Source of the DNA: Nocardioides kongjuensis
Lineage (GTDB): Bacteria; Actinomycetota; Actinomycetes; Propionibacteriales; Nocardioidaceae
DNA: 64,000 bases
Direction: 5' to 3'
Assembly: GCF_013409625.1 (NCBI RefSeq)
Contig: NZ_JACCBF010000001.1
Coordinates: 2,421,001-2,485,000 of the forward strand
Shown: positions 24,524-32,595 of the stretch, piece after piece
Position numbering within the stretch: position 1 is the stretch's first letter
Layout of the letters: the number at the start of each line of letters is the position of its first letter
Notes under the pieces: generated by a model
What the model was told of the DNA's origin: nothing
Database searches by the model: none
Seen by the model: the letters and a program-made list of their open reading frames with translations, nothing else
Program-made: the position numbers and the translations under genes

Positions 24524-25392
24524 CGGCGGACCCCTCCCACGAGAGCGGTGGGCGAGCCGAGGTCGGCGGCCCGCTCGAGGAGCCGCGTCAGCTCGCCCCG
24601 CGAGGTGGTCTCGCAGCCGAGCTCGTGCCCGGTCTTGCCGGTGCCGTGGTGGTCGCTGGAGCCGGTGACGATCAGCCGCAGCCGCGAGGCGATCCCACGC
24701 AGCTGCCCCCGCTCGCCCCGGTCGTGGTCGAGGTGGTCGACCTCGATGCCGCCCAGCCCCGCCTCGGCGAGCACGGCGAACCCGGCCTCGTCGAGCACCG
24801 ACGCGGAGCCGCGGCCCCACGGGTGGGCGATGACCGACACCCCGCGGGCGGCGGTGACCAGCCCGATCATCTCGACCAGGTCGGAGGCGTACCGGTCGAC
24901 GTACGCCGGACCGCCGTCGGCGAGGTAGCGCGCGAACGCCTCGTTGCGGCTCTTCACCGCGCCGAGCCGCACCAGCAGGTCCGCGACGTGGGGGCGCCCG
25001 GTCACCCGATTGTCGGGGCTGACCTCCGCCAGTGCCTCCTCGGTCGCCGGGATGCCGAGCTCGCGCAGCCGGGCGAGCATCGACGGCACCCGCGCCTCGC
25101 GCCCCTCGACGATCCGGGCGAGCTCGGCCTGGAGCGCTGGGTCCTCCGGATCGGGGAGGTACGCGAGCAGGTGCACGCCCGAGCCGCGGAAGCGGGTGCT
25201 GACCTCGATGCCGCGGACCAGGCCGATCCCGGCCTCCTCCGCCGCGGCAGCGGCCTCGTCCCAGCCGGCCGTCGTGTCGTGGTCGGTGAGCGCCACGACC
25301 TCCAGTCCGGCGGCGGCGGCCTCGCGCACCAGCTCGGCAGGCGGGGCCGTGCCATCGCTGACGCTGGAGTGGGTGTGGAGGTCGATCGTCAC
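24520..25392 (-). CDS. PHP-domain phosphoesterase (RNase AM/TrpH-like)
   Basis: A 290-residue PHP protein. The four metal motifs are visible: DLHTHSSVSDG (residues 4-14), ALTDHDTTAGWDE, IAHPWGRG and TGSSDHHGTGK. A Glu in GIEVSTRF completes the site. The length and the inserted helical subdomain (about 95-180) match the TrpH/YciV group, which includes RNase AM (5'-exonuclease) and 3',5'-nucleoside bisphosphate phosphatase. The exact reaction is not settled by sequence. The GTG start is close to the family N-terminus. It is coupled to marC. Confidence 0.9.
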   Translation of the reverse strand: MTIDLHTHSSVSDGTAPPAELVREAAAAGLEVVALTDHDTTAGWDEAAAAAEEAGIGLVRGIEVSTRFRGSGVHLLAYLPDPEDPALQAELARIVEGREARVPSMLARLRELGIPATEEALAEVSPDNRVTGRPHVADLLVRLGAVKSRNEAFARYLADGGPAYVDRYASDLVEMIGLVTAARGVSVIAHPWGRGSASVLDEAGFAVLAEAGLGGIEVDHLDHDRGERGQLRGIASRLRLIVTGSSDHHGTGKTGHELGCETTSRGELTRLLERAADLGSPTALVGGVRR

Positions 25393-25424
25393 CGTACGAG
25401 GCTAGTGGTCCCCACCCGTGCTCG

Positions 25425-27080
25425 TCAGGCCGCCGTGCGCTCGGTCTCGGGCCGCTCGACCTGCTCGACGCTCACCTGGGCCGGCCAGGCGAAGGGCGTG
25501 CCGGCCTCGCGAGTCCTCGGCGTGACGAGGTAGGCGACCAGGACCGCCGCGCCGATCCGGGGCAGCTCGCCCAGCGAGCGGTAGGTCAGGTGCAGGGCCT
25601 CGCAGCGTGGGGAGAACTTGGCCTTGAACGCGTGCAGCGACGCGAAGCCGTAGAGCGGTTCGAGCACGCGGGCCGAGCGCTCGAGACCGCGTTGCAGCCA
25701 ACCCTCGGGCTCGCCCGCGCTCCGCGCAAGGGGCGCGGCCGACAGGGACACGACGCGCGCGCCCTCGGCCCGGAACGCCAGGCAGGACTCGGCGATGAGG
25801 AACTCGATCACCGGACGGAACCCGTCGTCGGGGCGCCGCATCAGGTCGAGCGTCCACCCGTCGATGCGCCCCTGCGCGCCGTGGACGGGCAGCCAGGAGA
25901 GGAACCCGTGCACCCGGTCGTCCGCGTCGAGGGCCAAGGCGACCCGCACCCGCGGGTCCATGGCGTGGTCGACGCCGCCGAGGGTGAACCCGAGCTCGGG
26001 GGTGCGCTGGCGCTGCAGCCAGGCGGCGCTGATCGCCCGTACCTGCGCGAGGATGCGCGGATCGGCGTCGGCGAGGACGACGAGCTCGAAGCGGATGCCG
26101 TCGCGGGCGGCGCGGTTGCGGGCGGTGCGCACGTCCTGCCACTTCTTGCCACGGAACTCCAGCGCGGGCAGGTCGAGCAGCGTGTCCTCGGCGATCTGCA
26201 GGCTGCGGCCGCCGACCGCACGGGCGACCGGTCCGGTGACGGCGAAGTGGCTGGGCACGAGGTGCTCGTCGGCGCAGAAGGCCGCGAACTCCGCGGCCGC
26301 GCGGGATCGCCAGCCCGGCGTACCGATCGGGTCGCCGAGGGCGAGCGCGACACCGAGGTGCCGGCGGTAGGCGAGGTAGCCCTCGCCGTGCGGGTCGTAG
26401 AGGTAGCGCACGCCGGGCCAGGTGGTCATCCAGGACAGCGTGCCGCCGCCCTCGCGGCGCAGGTGCTCGATCGCGCGGTCGCGGTTGACGACAGGGCGGT
26501 GCCGCGGCCCGATCACCGCCCCGATGGCCAGCCCGGCGGCGACGGCGACCAGGTGCACGACGTCCGCCAGGTGCCCGCCCAGGACGAGGGAGAGCACGAC
26601 GTAGCCGACCAGGCCGGTGCGGGTGACCCGGCGGGCCGTCGTACCGAGGAAGGCGGTCATCACCGCGCCGACGGCGAGTGCTCCGCCGGACGGCCCGACG
26701 TCGCGCGCGTGCTGCAGCGACTCCGGGCCGACGGCGAGCACGAGGAGGCAGGCCGTCACGACGCTGCCGACCTGGGTGACGAGCCAGAGCAGTGCGGTGC
26801 GCAGCGAGCCGAGCCGCGGCTCGGCGTAACCGGCGCACAGCCCGAAGCTGAGCAGCACGGGCAGGTAGCACCAGGGCGCGATCGCGAGCAGCGCCCCGGT
26901 GAGCAGCGTCCCCCACCTGCCGGCGGCGAGCGGATCGGGGCCGTAGGCCAGGGCACGGCCCCAGTCGTGGTCGAGGACGTCGCCGCTGAGTGCGCCGGTC
27001 CCGAGGCCGACCACGACGAGGGTCAGCAACCCGAGCACGGTGAACGGCCGGCGGCGGAGGGTGGTTCGGAGGGCTGACAT
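25425..27080 (-). CDS. rhomboid-like membrane domain fused to DUF2156 (LPG-synthase-like) domain
   Basis: A 551-residue protein. Residues 1-195 have about six hydrophobic segments with rhomboid-like marks: GPSG at 129-132 (Ser 131 in the position of the rhomboid nucleophile) and HLVAVAAGLAIG with His 176. Residues about 200-520 are a DUF2156/GNAT-type domain as in lysyl-phosphatidylglycerol synthases (for example EFRGKKWQDVRTARNRAARDG, DGWTLDLMRR, FKAKFSPRCEALHLTYRS). MprF proteins normally carry a different N-terminal flippase domain. The C-terminal domain suggests aminoacyl transfer to a lipid or other acceptor at the membrane. It follows the CASTOR-like gene after 93 bases. Confidence 0.82.
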   Translation of the reverse strand: MSALRTTLRRRPFTVLGLLTLVVVGLGTGALSGDVLDHDWGRALAYGPDPLAAGRWGTLLTGALLAIAPWCYLPVLLSFGLCAGYAEPRLGSLRTALLWLVTQVGSVVTACLLVLAVGPESLQHARDVGPSGGALAVGAVMTAFLGTTARRVTRTGLVGYVVLSLVLGGHLADVVHLVAVAAGLAIGAVIGPRHRPVVNRDRAIEHLRREGGGTLSWMTTWPGVRYLYDPHGEGYLAYRRHLGVALALGDPIGTPGWRSRAAAEFAAFCADEHLVPSHFAVTGPVARAVGGRSLQIAEDTLLDLPALEFRGKKWQDVRTARNRAARDGIRFELVVLADADPRILAQVRAISAAWLQRQRTPELGFTLGGVDHAMDPRVRVALALDADDRVHGFLSWLPVHGAQGRIDGWTLDLMRRPDDGFRPVIEFLIAESCLAFRAEGARVVSLSAAPLARSAGEPEGWLQRGLERSARVLEPLYGFASLHAFKAKFSPRCEALHLTYRSLGELPRIGAAVLVAYLVTPRTREAGTPFAWPAQVSVEQVERPETERTAA

Positions 27081-27173
27081 GCCTCCAGCCTCGCGGCACG
27101 GCGCGGCGTCGTCAGGGGCCCAGCGCCCCGGATCGGGGGTGGTGCCTGCACCACCCCCGGGTTCGGGACGTCC

Positions 27174-29129
27174 TCAGAGCTCGGCGAGCACCACGACCCG
27201 GTCGCCCGGCTCGGCGACCACGGTCTCGCCCTTGGCCAGGTTGACCGTCACGCCGACCCGCGACCCGGCCTCGGCCAGCCGCGGCGAGGAGAACCCGATC
27301 GCGGTCTCCCCCCGTCGGGCGGCGGCCGCGACGACGGTCGCCCAGCTCACCTCGCGCCCCGGCACGACGTACCACTCGGCCGGGCGCAGGTAGATCTCGC
27401 TGCCCTCCTCCTCGAGCAGGTCGTGGAAGACCGGCTCGATCCGGGCGTCCTCCGACAGCTGGGCCACCATCAGGCTGACGATCTCGCCGCTGACGACGAC
27501 GTCGTCGATGTCGGCGACCTGCGCGAGCACGCGGTTGCGGTCGTCCATCATCTCGCTGATCACCGGCGTGCTGCTCTCGGAGCGGGCGAGGATGTCGCGC
27601 ACGTGCAGCAGGGTGATCAGCGTCGTGGCGTCGGCCGCCTCGGGGTCGAGGTCGTCGGAGTAGCAGAGCACGATCACCTGGTCGCAGCCCGGCGGGACGT
27701 GCTCGTCGAGGACCGCGCGCCGGGTGGTGCCGGCCTCGACGACGGTGATCGTGAGGTTCGTGGTCGTCGGCACGCCGGGCGCGCCGTGCTCGGTCACCAC
27801 GGTCAGCGTCGAGCCCGCAGCGGCGTACCGGTCGAGCTCGCGCAGGATGATCGGCGCCCGCTCGTTCCAGCCCAGCACGACGGCGTGCGTCGGGCGCGGC
27901 TGCTCCGGCACGTGGTCGGAGAACGCGTCCTCGGCGACCGCGGCGCCCGAGCGGGGAGCCGTCGCGAGGACGGAGTCGTCCTCGGCGATGACGACGAGCG
28001 ACCGGTTCCCCACGACGGTGTCCGAGGCCGGGTTGAGTTGGACGCTGCTGCCCTCGGCGACGCCGATGACGGTCAGCTGGTCGTAGTGCAGCTGCGCGTC
28101 GGCGTACGTCGCCCCGGCGAGCGGGTGCTGCTCGAGGAAGTAGATCTCGTCGCCCTCGTAGTCGAAGAGCTCGCGGTAGACGGCGGCGGCGCCGGACTGG
28201 CGGGAGGTCTGGACGACGAGCTTGGCGACCGTCTCGCGGATGTCGAGCAGCGAGATGCCGCCCGGTCGGTCGCGGCCGATCAGCCGGGCGACCTCGAGGT
28301 TCGCCGGGTCGCGCAGCTGCGCGACGACCCGCGGGCCCTCGCCGACGGCGAGCAGGGAGCGCAGGGCGAGCAGCGCCTTGATCACGTCACGGTCCGGCTC
28401 GGCGCCGTCCCCGGACAGCACCACGACCGAGCGGGCCGACGTCGGGCTGACGATCGCGAGGTCGTCGATGTCCGAGGGGGCGCCCGACCGGCAGACCACG
28501 CGCGTGCCGCGCAGGTCGGGGACCTTGGCGCGGATCTCCTCCTCCATCTCGACCTTGTCGCGGTCGGCGAGCACCGCCACGACCGGCCGGCGCCGGCTCT
28601 CGTTGGCGATCGAGAGCTCGCTGATGACGGTGAAGATGGAGTCGGACCAGCCGAGGATGACCGAGTGGTCGCTCTCGAGCACCACGGACCGGCCGCGGCG
28701 CAGCTCGGCGATCCGGGCGTCGATGCCCGCCGCGATGACACCGATCAGGGCGCTGACGATGAACAGGCCAGCCACGGTGAGCACCAGCATCGTGAGGATG
28801 AAGGTCCAGCGCGCGCCGGTGTCGCCGGCGACCGTTCCCGGGTCGAGCGCGTGCAGCAGCGCCTGGAAGGCGGCCTCCCAGAACCCGATCCTGTCCCGGC
28901 GCATCCCCGAGACGATGTCGATGACGGCGAACACGACCACCAGCAGCACGGTGACGGCGAACAGCCAGGCCACCAGGGCCGGCGTACCGCGGGACATGGT
29001 GTTGTCGAACCCGTAGCGCAGCCGGGCCCGCAGGCCCGTGGGCGCGGTCCGGGTGCGGACCGTCATCTCGGATCGCTGCGCGATCGCCTCTGCCGTACGA
29101 CGCCGCAGCGCCTGCGCGTTCCGCGCCAT
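27174..29129 (-). CDS. CASTOR/POLLUX-like ion-channel protein with RCK-like domains
   Basis: A 651-residue protein. Two N-terminal transmembrane helices (about residues 52-74 and 108-130) flank a pore-loop-like segment (AAFQALLHALDPGT). Two Rossmann-type RCK/TrkA-N-like regulatory domains follow, starting SVVLESDHSVILGWSD and THAVVLGWNERAPIILREL. This is the architecture of plant CASTOR/POLLUX nuclear channels and their bacterial relatives. AGGAGG lies seven bases before the ATG. Ion selectivity is unknown: the canonical TVGYG filter is absent. It is followed by the rhomboid-DUF2156 gene. Confidence 0.85.
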   Translation of the reverse strand: MARNAQALRRRTAEAIAQRSEMTVRTRTAPTGLRARLRYGFDNTMSRGTPALVAWLFAVTVLLVVVFAVIDIVSGMRRDRIGFWEAAFQALLHALDPGTVAGDTGARWTFILTMLVLTVAGLFIVSALIGVIAAGIDARIAELRRGRSVVLESDHSVILGWSDSIFTVISELSIANESRRRPVVAVLADRDKVEMEEEIRAKVPDLRGTRVVCRSGAPSDIDDLAIVSPTSARSVVVLSGDGAEPDRDVIKALLALRSLLAVGEGPRVVAQLRDPANLEVARLIGRDRPGGISLLDIRETVAKLVVQTSRQSGAAAVYRELFDYEGDEIYFLEQHPLAGATYADAQLHYDQLTVIGVAEGSSVQLNPASDTVVGNRSLVVIAEDDSVLATAPRSGAAVAEDAFSDHVPEQPRPTHAVVLGWNERAPIILRELDRYAAAGSTLTVVTEHGAPGVPTTTNLTITVVEAGTTRRAVLDEHVPPGCDQVIVLCYSDDLDPEAADATTLITLLHVRDILARSESSTPVISEMMDDRNRVLAQVADIDDVVVSGEIVSLMVAQLSEDARIEPVFHDLLEEEGSEIYLRPAEWYVVPGREVSWATVVAAAARRGETAIGFSSPRLAEAGSRVGVTVNLAKGETVVAEPGDRVVVLAEL

Positions 29130-29208
29130 GCGGGCCTCCTCGTGGTCCGCAGGGGATGCTCTCGCATCGGGCCGCCCCGGCGAGCGGAAATCGCGAAATC
29201 CGGGACCG

Positions 29209-29904
29209 TCACCAGGCCGGTGCGGGTCCCCCGAACGGGAGAGCGACCAGCTGCGGGCCGGTGGCGGAGACGTCGCGCAGGATCCAGTCGTCGCGCAGCA
29301 GCAGGATCGCGGAGGCCGGGCGCAGCACCAGCCACAGCCAGCGTCCGCCGGCCTCACCGGCGAGCACGGAGCGGTCCCACTCCCCCGGCGACGTGCTCAC
29401 CGAGACCGGCCACAGGCCGACGGGGTACTGGTCGACGCGCACCCGCACCGGCGGCGGGCCCTCGCCGACCTCGTGGCCCGGGTCGAGCAGCTCGGTGTCA
29501 CCGGCGGCGGCGAGGCCGGCGACGCGCGCGCCGAAGCCGGTGCCGGGCTCCTCGCTGATCACCATCACGTCGACCGGTCCGTCGAGCTGGCTGGTGCCGG
29601 CCACGCATGCCATCGTGGCTCGTGGGGCGTCGCCGTCGGAGACGACGGCCGCGAAGTCGCTGACTGTCCAGCCCGGACCGAGCGGCCAGGGCAGGAAGGT
29701 CGGGAACGGCCCGACCCGCTGGAGGTGCGCGGCGAACTCCTCGTAGGTCGAGCTCATCGGTCGCCAGAGGGGTACGACGACCCCGTGGTCCGGGCACGAC
29801 CAGCGCCCGTCGCCCACCTCCGCCACGGGCGCCGGGCAGCGCGGGCACTCCACGCGCACCCCGTCGGATCCGCCGTGGGGCGGACCGGGCTCATCGGTCG
29901 CCAT
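29209..29904 (-). CDS. DUF6758-like protein
   Basis: A 231-residue protein of a conserved actinobacterial family, DUF6758 as I recall. The N-terminus holds a zinc-ribbon-like CPRCPAP...WSCPDHG pattern (about residues 20-40), then PLWRPMSSTYEEFAAHL, FPTFLPWPLGPGWTVSDF and GTSQLDGPVDVMVISEEPG. The last 70 residues are hydrophobic with LWLVLRPASAILLLRDDW. No catalytic motif is seen. It is preceded by a histidine-phosphatase gene 61 bases upstream on the same strand. Confidence 0.75.
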   Translation of the reverse strand: MATDEPGPPHGGSDGVRVECPRCPAPVAEVGDGRWSCPDHGVVVPLWRPMSSTYEEFAAHLQRVGPFPTFLPWPLGPGWTVSDFAAVVSDGDAPRATMACVAGTSQLDGPVDVMVISEEPGTGFGARVAGLAAAGDTELLDPGHEVGEGPPPVRVRVDQYPVGLWPVSVSTSPGEWDRSVLAGEAGGRWLWLVLRPASAILLLRDDWILRDVSATGPQLVALPFGGPAPAW

Positions 29905-29965
29905 GGTCGACACCGTGCTGTGCGACGGGCCGTTCGTCAAGCACCCGGGGCGACCTGTCCCGAGA

Positions 29966-30526
29966 TCAGCTGTTCCAGCGCAGCAGGACCGGGGTCTCCC
30001 GCTCGTGGCCGAGCTCGGACAGCGTCGCCGTGTCGAGGCGGAACAGCCGCCCGTCGGCGACGGGCAGACCGAGCCAGCGGGCGGCCAGCGCGCGCAGCAC
30101 GTGCCCGTGGGCGAACACCAGCACCGGTCCGCCCGCCGCCCGGATCCGGGCGACGACACGGTCGCAGCGGGCCGCCACCGCGGACGCCGCCTCCCCTCCG
30201 GGGCTCGGGTGGGTCCAGATCGTCCAGCCGGGGACCTCCTCGCGGATCTCCGCGGTGGTGCGGCCCTCGTAGTCGCCGTACCCCCACTCGAGGAGGTCGT
30301 CGCAGACCTCGGCGTCGGGGAAGCCCGCCAGCTCCGCCGTACGCCGGGCGCGCTGCAGCGGGCTGGTCAGCACCTCGGCGAAGGTGGTGCCGGCGAGCCG
30401 GTCGGCGAGGCCGCGAGCCACCTCCTCCCCCTCGGGGAGCAACGGCAGGTCGGTGCGGGACGTGTGCCGTCCCGAGACGCTCCACTCGGTCGCCCCGTGC
30501 CGGGCCAGGAACGCGGAATCGGCCAT
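29966..30526 (-). CDS. histidine phosphatase (phosphoglycerate-mutase-like)
   Basis: A 186-residue branch-1 histidine phosphatase. The phosphorylated His is in FLARHGATEWS (RHG at residues 9-11), Arg in LTSPLQRARRTAEL, Glu in EWGYGDYEGRTTAEI and the second His in VFAHGHVLRALAARW. The short length and GYGDYEGRTTAEI pattern match the broad-specificity acid phosphatase/GpmB-like group rather than glycolytic PGM. ATG at 30526 is used since the family start is a few residues before RHG. Confidence 0.88.
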   Translation of the reverse strand: MADSAFLARHGATEWSVSGRHTSRTDLPLLPEGEEVARGLADRLAGTTFAEVLTSPLQRARRTAELAGFPDAEVCDDLLEWGYGDYEGRTTAEIREEVPGWTIWTHPSPGGEAASAVAARCDRVVARIRAAGGPVLVFAHGHVLRALAARWLGLPVADGRLFRLDTATLSELGHERETPVLLRWNS

Positions 30527-30662
30527 GCCGACATCCTGCCAGCCCACGCCCTCGGTCGACCGCCGGGCTGCGTGTGCGGTGGCGTACCAGGACATCCCGG
30601 ACGCTGTTCGGTTCGTCGTTCCCGGAGTCGTCGTTTCGCCGAGGGACGCGGGGCTCCGGGCG

Positions 30663-30680
30663 CTGTAACACGTAGTCCGC
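30663..30680 (+). repeat. motif copy A
   Basis: CTGTAACACGTAGTCCGC. It differs from copy C at two positions and lies 40 bp (start to start) before copy B, close to four helical turns. Confidence 0.75.
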
Positions 30681-30702
30681 CGCTGTGGCGGCCGCGTGTC
30701 CC

Positions 30703-30720
30703 CTATAACACGTGGTTCGC
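30703..30720 (+). repeat. motif copy B
   Basis: CTATAACACGTGGTTCGC, same orientation as copy A. It contains the core TAACACGT shared by all three copies. Confidence 0.75.
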
Positions 30721-30796
30721 TCCTCTACCCGCCGCAAGACCACGTGGAACGGGGGCTGTGGGGGGCTGGTACAGGTGACACGGGGCGGGGAGGTAC

Positions 30797-30814
30797 GCGA
30801 ACAACGTGTTACAG
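30797..30814 (-). repeat. motif copy C, inverted
   Basis: On the minus strand it reads CTGTAACACGTTGTTCGC. It ends 60 bases before the MFS start codon and faces copies A and B. Confidence 0.75.
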
Positions 30815-30874
30815 CGGCGTGGGCGCGCAACGGTCTCGCACCTCACCGGACCGCGAAAGTGGCAGGATCCCGGC

Positions 30875-32053
30875 ATGCCCACCCCCCTCCACCGCTACCG
30901 GCTCGCGATCGCGGCCGGGTTCGCCACCCAGGGCTTCGTCTTCATCGGCCTCACCACCCGGCTGCCCGACATCAAGGACCGCTGGCACCTCTCGGAGCTC
31001 GGGATCTCCGGGGTGCTGCTGGCGATCGTGCTCCTCGCTGGCGGCGGTTCGGTGCTGGCCGAGAAGCTCTCGGTGCGGGTGGCGAGCGCCCGGGTGCTGC
31101 GGTCAGGACTGGTGCTCGTCGCCGGCGGGGCGGCACTGATGCTCGCGGCGCCGGTCTGGCCGGCGTACCTCCTCGGGGTGGGGGTCTACGGCGTCGGGCT
31201 CGGCATGGTCGACGCGACCACCAACATGCAGGCGGTGGCCCTGGAGCGGCGCTACGGTCGCACCATCCTGCCGAGCTTCCACGGCGCCTGGACCTTCGGC
31301 GGCCTGCTCGGCGCGGCGGTCACCCTCGCCACGGCCGACGTGGACCTGCCCTGGACGGCGCTGATCACCGTGCTGCCGCTCGTCGTCGCGGGCGCGACCT
31401 TCCTGCCCCGCGACACCGGCGCCGCTCCCGCAGCGAGCGACCTCGCTATCCCCTGGCGGCCGATCCTGATGGTCGGCCTCGGCATGGTCGTCTTCTACAT
31501 GGTCGACACGGCCGCCCAGACCTGGGGAGCGGTGTACCTCGACGAGGTCGTCGACGCCCCGTCGCGCTGGGTCGCCCTCGCGACGCTGCCCTACCTCGTC
31601 GCCAGCCTGCTGGTCCGCCTCGCCGGCGACTCCGTCGTGGAGCGGTACGGCGTCACGCCGGTGTTGCGCATCGGCGCCGTGATCGCCTGCGGCGGACTGG
31701 TCGTGGTCACCGCGGCGCCCACCTGGCCGGTCGCGGTCCTCGGCTTCACGCTCACCGGCGCCGGCATCTCGGTGGTGGCGCCGCTGAGCTTCTCGGCAGC
31801 CGCCCGGATCGCCGGCGGCTCGGTCGAGCGGGTGGACGCCGTGATCGCGCGGTTCAACCAGTTCAACTACGTCGGCGGGCTGCTCGGCGCGGTGCTCACC
31901 GGCGTGGTCGGGAAGGACGAGCTGCGGTACGGGTTCGTCGTACCGATGGTGCTGGTCCTCACGCTGCTCCCCCTCGCCCGCTGGTTCGGGAACCGCGCGG
32001 GCGAGGAGAGCGAGGTCAGCGCCGGGCAGTCGGCCGGCACACCCGGCACGTAG
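30875..32053 (+). CDS. MFS transporter
   Basis: A 392-residue integral membrane protein with about 12 hydrophobic helices and the two-times-six MFS layout. It starts RLAIAAGFATQGFVFIGLTTRLPDI, seen here as residues 8-32, a pattern of the FucP/YbjJ-like group. The central loop is short (LPRDTGAAPAASDLAIPW), and the second half begins ILMVGLGMVVFYMVD. The substrate cannot be read from sequence; it could be sugar import or drug export. The upstream region has three copies of an 18-bp motif. Its 3' end overlaps the convergent membrane-protein gene by 38 bases. Confidence 0.88.
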   Translation: MPTPLHRYRLAIAAGFATQGFVFIGLTTRLPDIKDRWHLSELGISGVLLAIVLLAGGGSVLAEKLSVRVASARVLRSGLVLVAGGAALMLAAPVWPAYLLGVGVYGVGLGMVDATTNMQAVALERRYGRTILPSFHGAWTFGGLLGAAVTLATADVDLPWTALITVLPLVVAGATFLPRDTGAAPAASDLAIPWRPILMVGLGMVVFYMVDTAAQTWGAVYLDEVVDAPSRWVALATLPYLVASLLVRLAGDSVVERYGVTPVLRIGAVIACGGLVVVTAAPTWPVAVLGFTLTGAGISVVAPLSFSAAARIAGGSVERVDAVIARFNQFNYVGGLLGAVLTGVVGKDELRYGFVVPMVLVLTLLPLARWFGNRAGEESEVSAGQSAGTPGT

Positions 32054-32591
32054 CCAGGTGCGCGTTGTCCTCGCCCACCGGGGTGAGGTCGTCACGGTGC
32101 GCGATCAGCGCGCAGTCGCGCCGGTGCATGGTGGTGCCACCACCGGCGACCACCGGGATGGCGCCCACGTCGTGACCGTGGTCGTCGGTGCGGGCCGAGG
32201 TCGCGGTCACCTCGGCGAGCACGAGCAGGGTGTCGGCGAGACGCTTCGAGGACTCGCGGCCGTCGGCGGCGATCCGGGCCAGCCAGGCGCCGAAGTAGAG
32301 GAAGCCGCCGACGAAGGTCAGGCCGAGGCCGAGCATGCCGCCGGAGACGACGTACGACATCTGGTCCCACTGGTACGGCGTGTTCGCGGCGCCGTACCAG
32401 CCGAGGATGATCACCACGATCCCGAGCGGGAGCATGATCGCGCCCGCCCAGAACAGCACGACCTGCAGCAGGGCGTAGTGGTTGTCCTTCAGCGGCGCGA
32501 TGCCGGAGCGGCCCGAACCGCCGGCGTCGCCGGCACGGGGCAGCCCCTGCGTTCGGGCGGCACGGCTGGACGGGTTGGCTGCAGTGGTCAT
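32016..32591 (-). CDS. two-helix membrane protein, last gene of the Liv operon
   Basis: A 191-residue protein with two transmembrane helices (about residues 42-63 and 79-101), a Ser/Gly/Arg-rich N-terminus and a cytoplasmic or external C-terminal tail. The tail has DHGHD, HRRDCALIAHRDDL and HLATCRVCRPTARR; these three Cys and several His could bind a metal. No family is recognised by me. It follows the secreted-protein gene after four bases, so it belongs to the Liv-type ABC operon. The 3' end overlaps the MFS gene on the other strand. Confidence 0.7.
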   Translation of the reverse strand: MTTAANPSSRAARTQGLPRAGDAGGSGRSGIAPLKDNHYALLQVVLFWAGAIMLPLGIVVIILGWYGAANTPYQWDQMSYVVSGGMLGLGLTFVGGFLYFGAWLARIAADGRESSKRLADTLLVLAEVTATSARTDDHGHDVGAIPVVAGGGTTMHRRDCALIAHRDDLTPVGEDNAHLATCRVCRPTARR

Positions 32592-32595
32592 GGGC

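Larger units (their letters stand above)
30527..30874. other. 348-bp intergenic region with three copies of an 18-bp motif
   Basis: A divergent region between the phosphatase and MFS genes with no gene seen. It carries three copies of CTRTAACACGTNGTYCGC. CAGGAT six bases before the MFS ATG may be its -10 element. CCACGTGG at 30740-30747 is a further palindrome. Confidence 0.6.
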
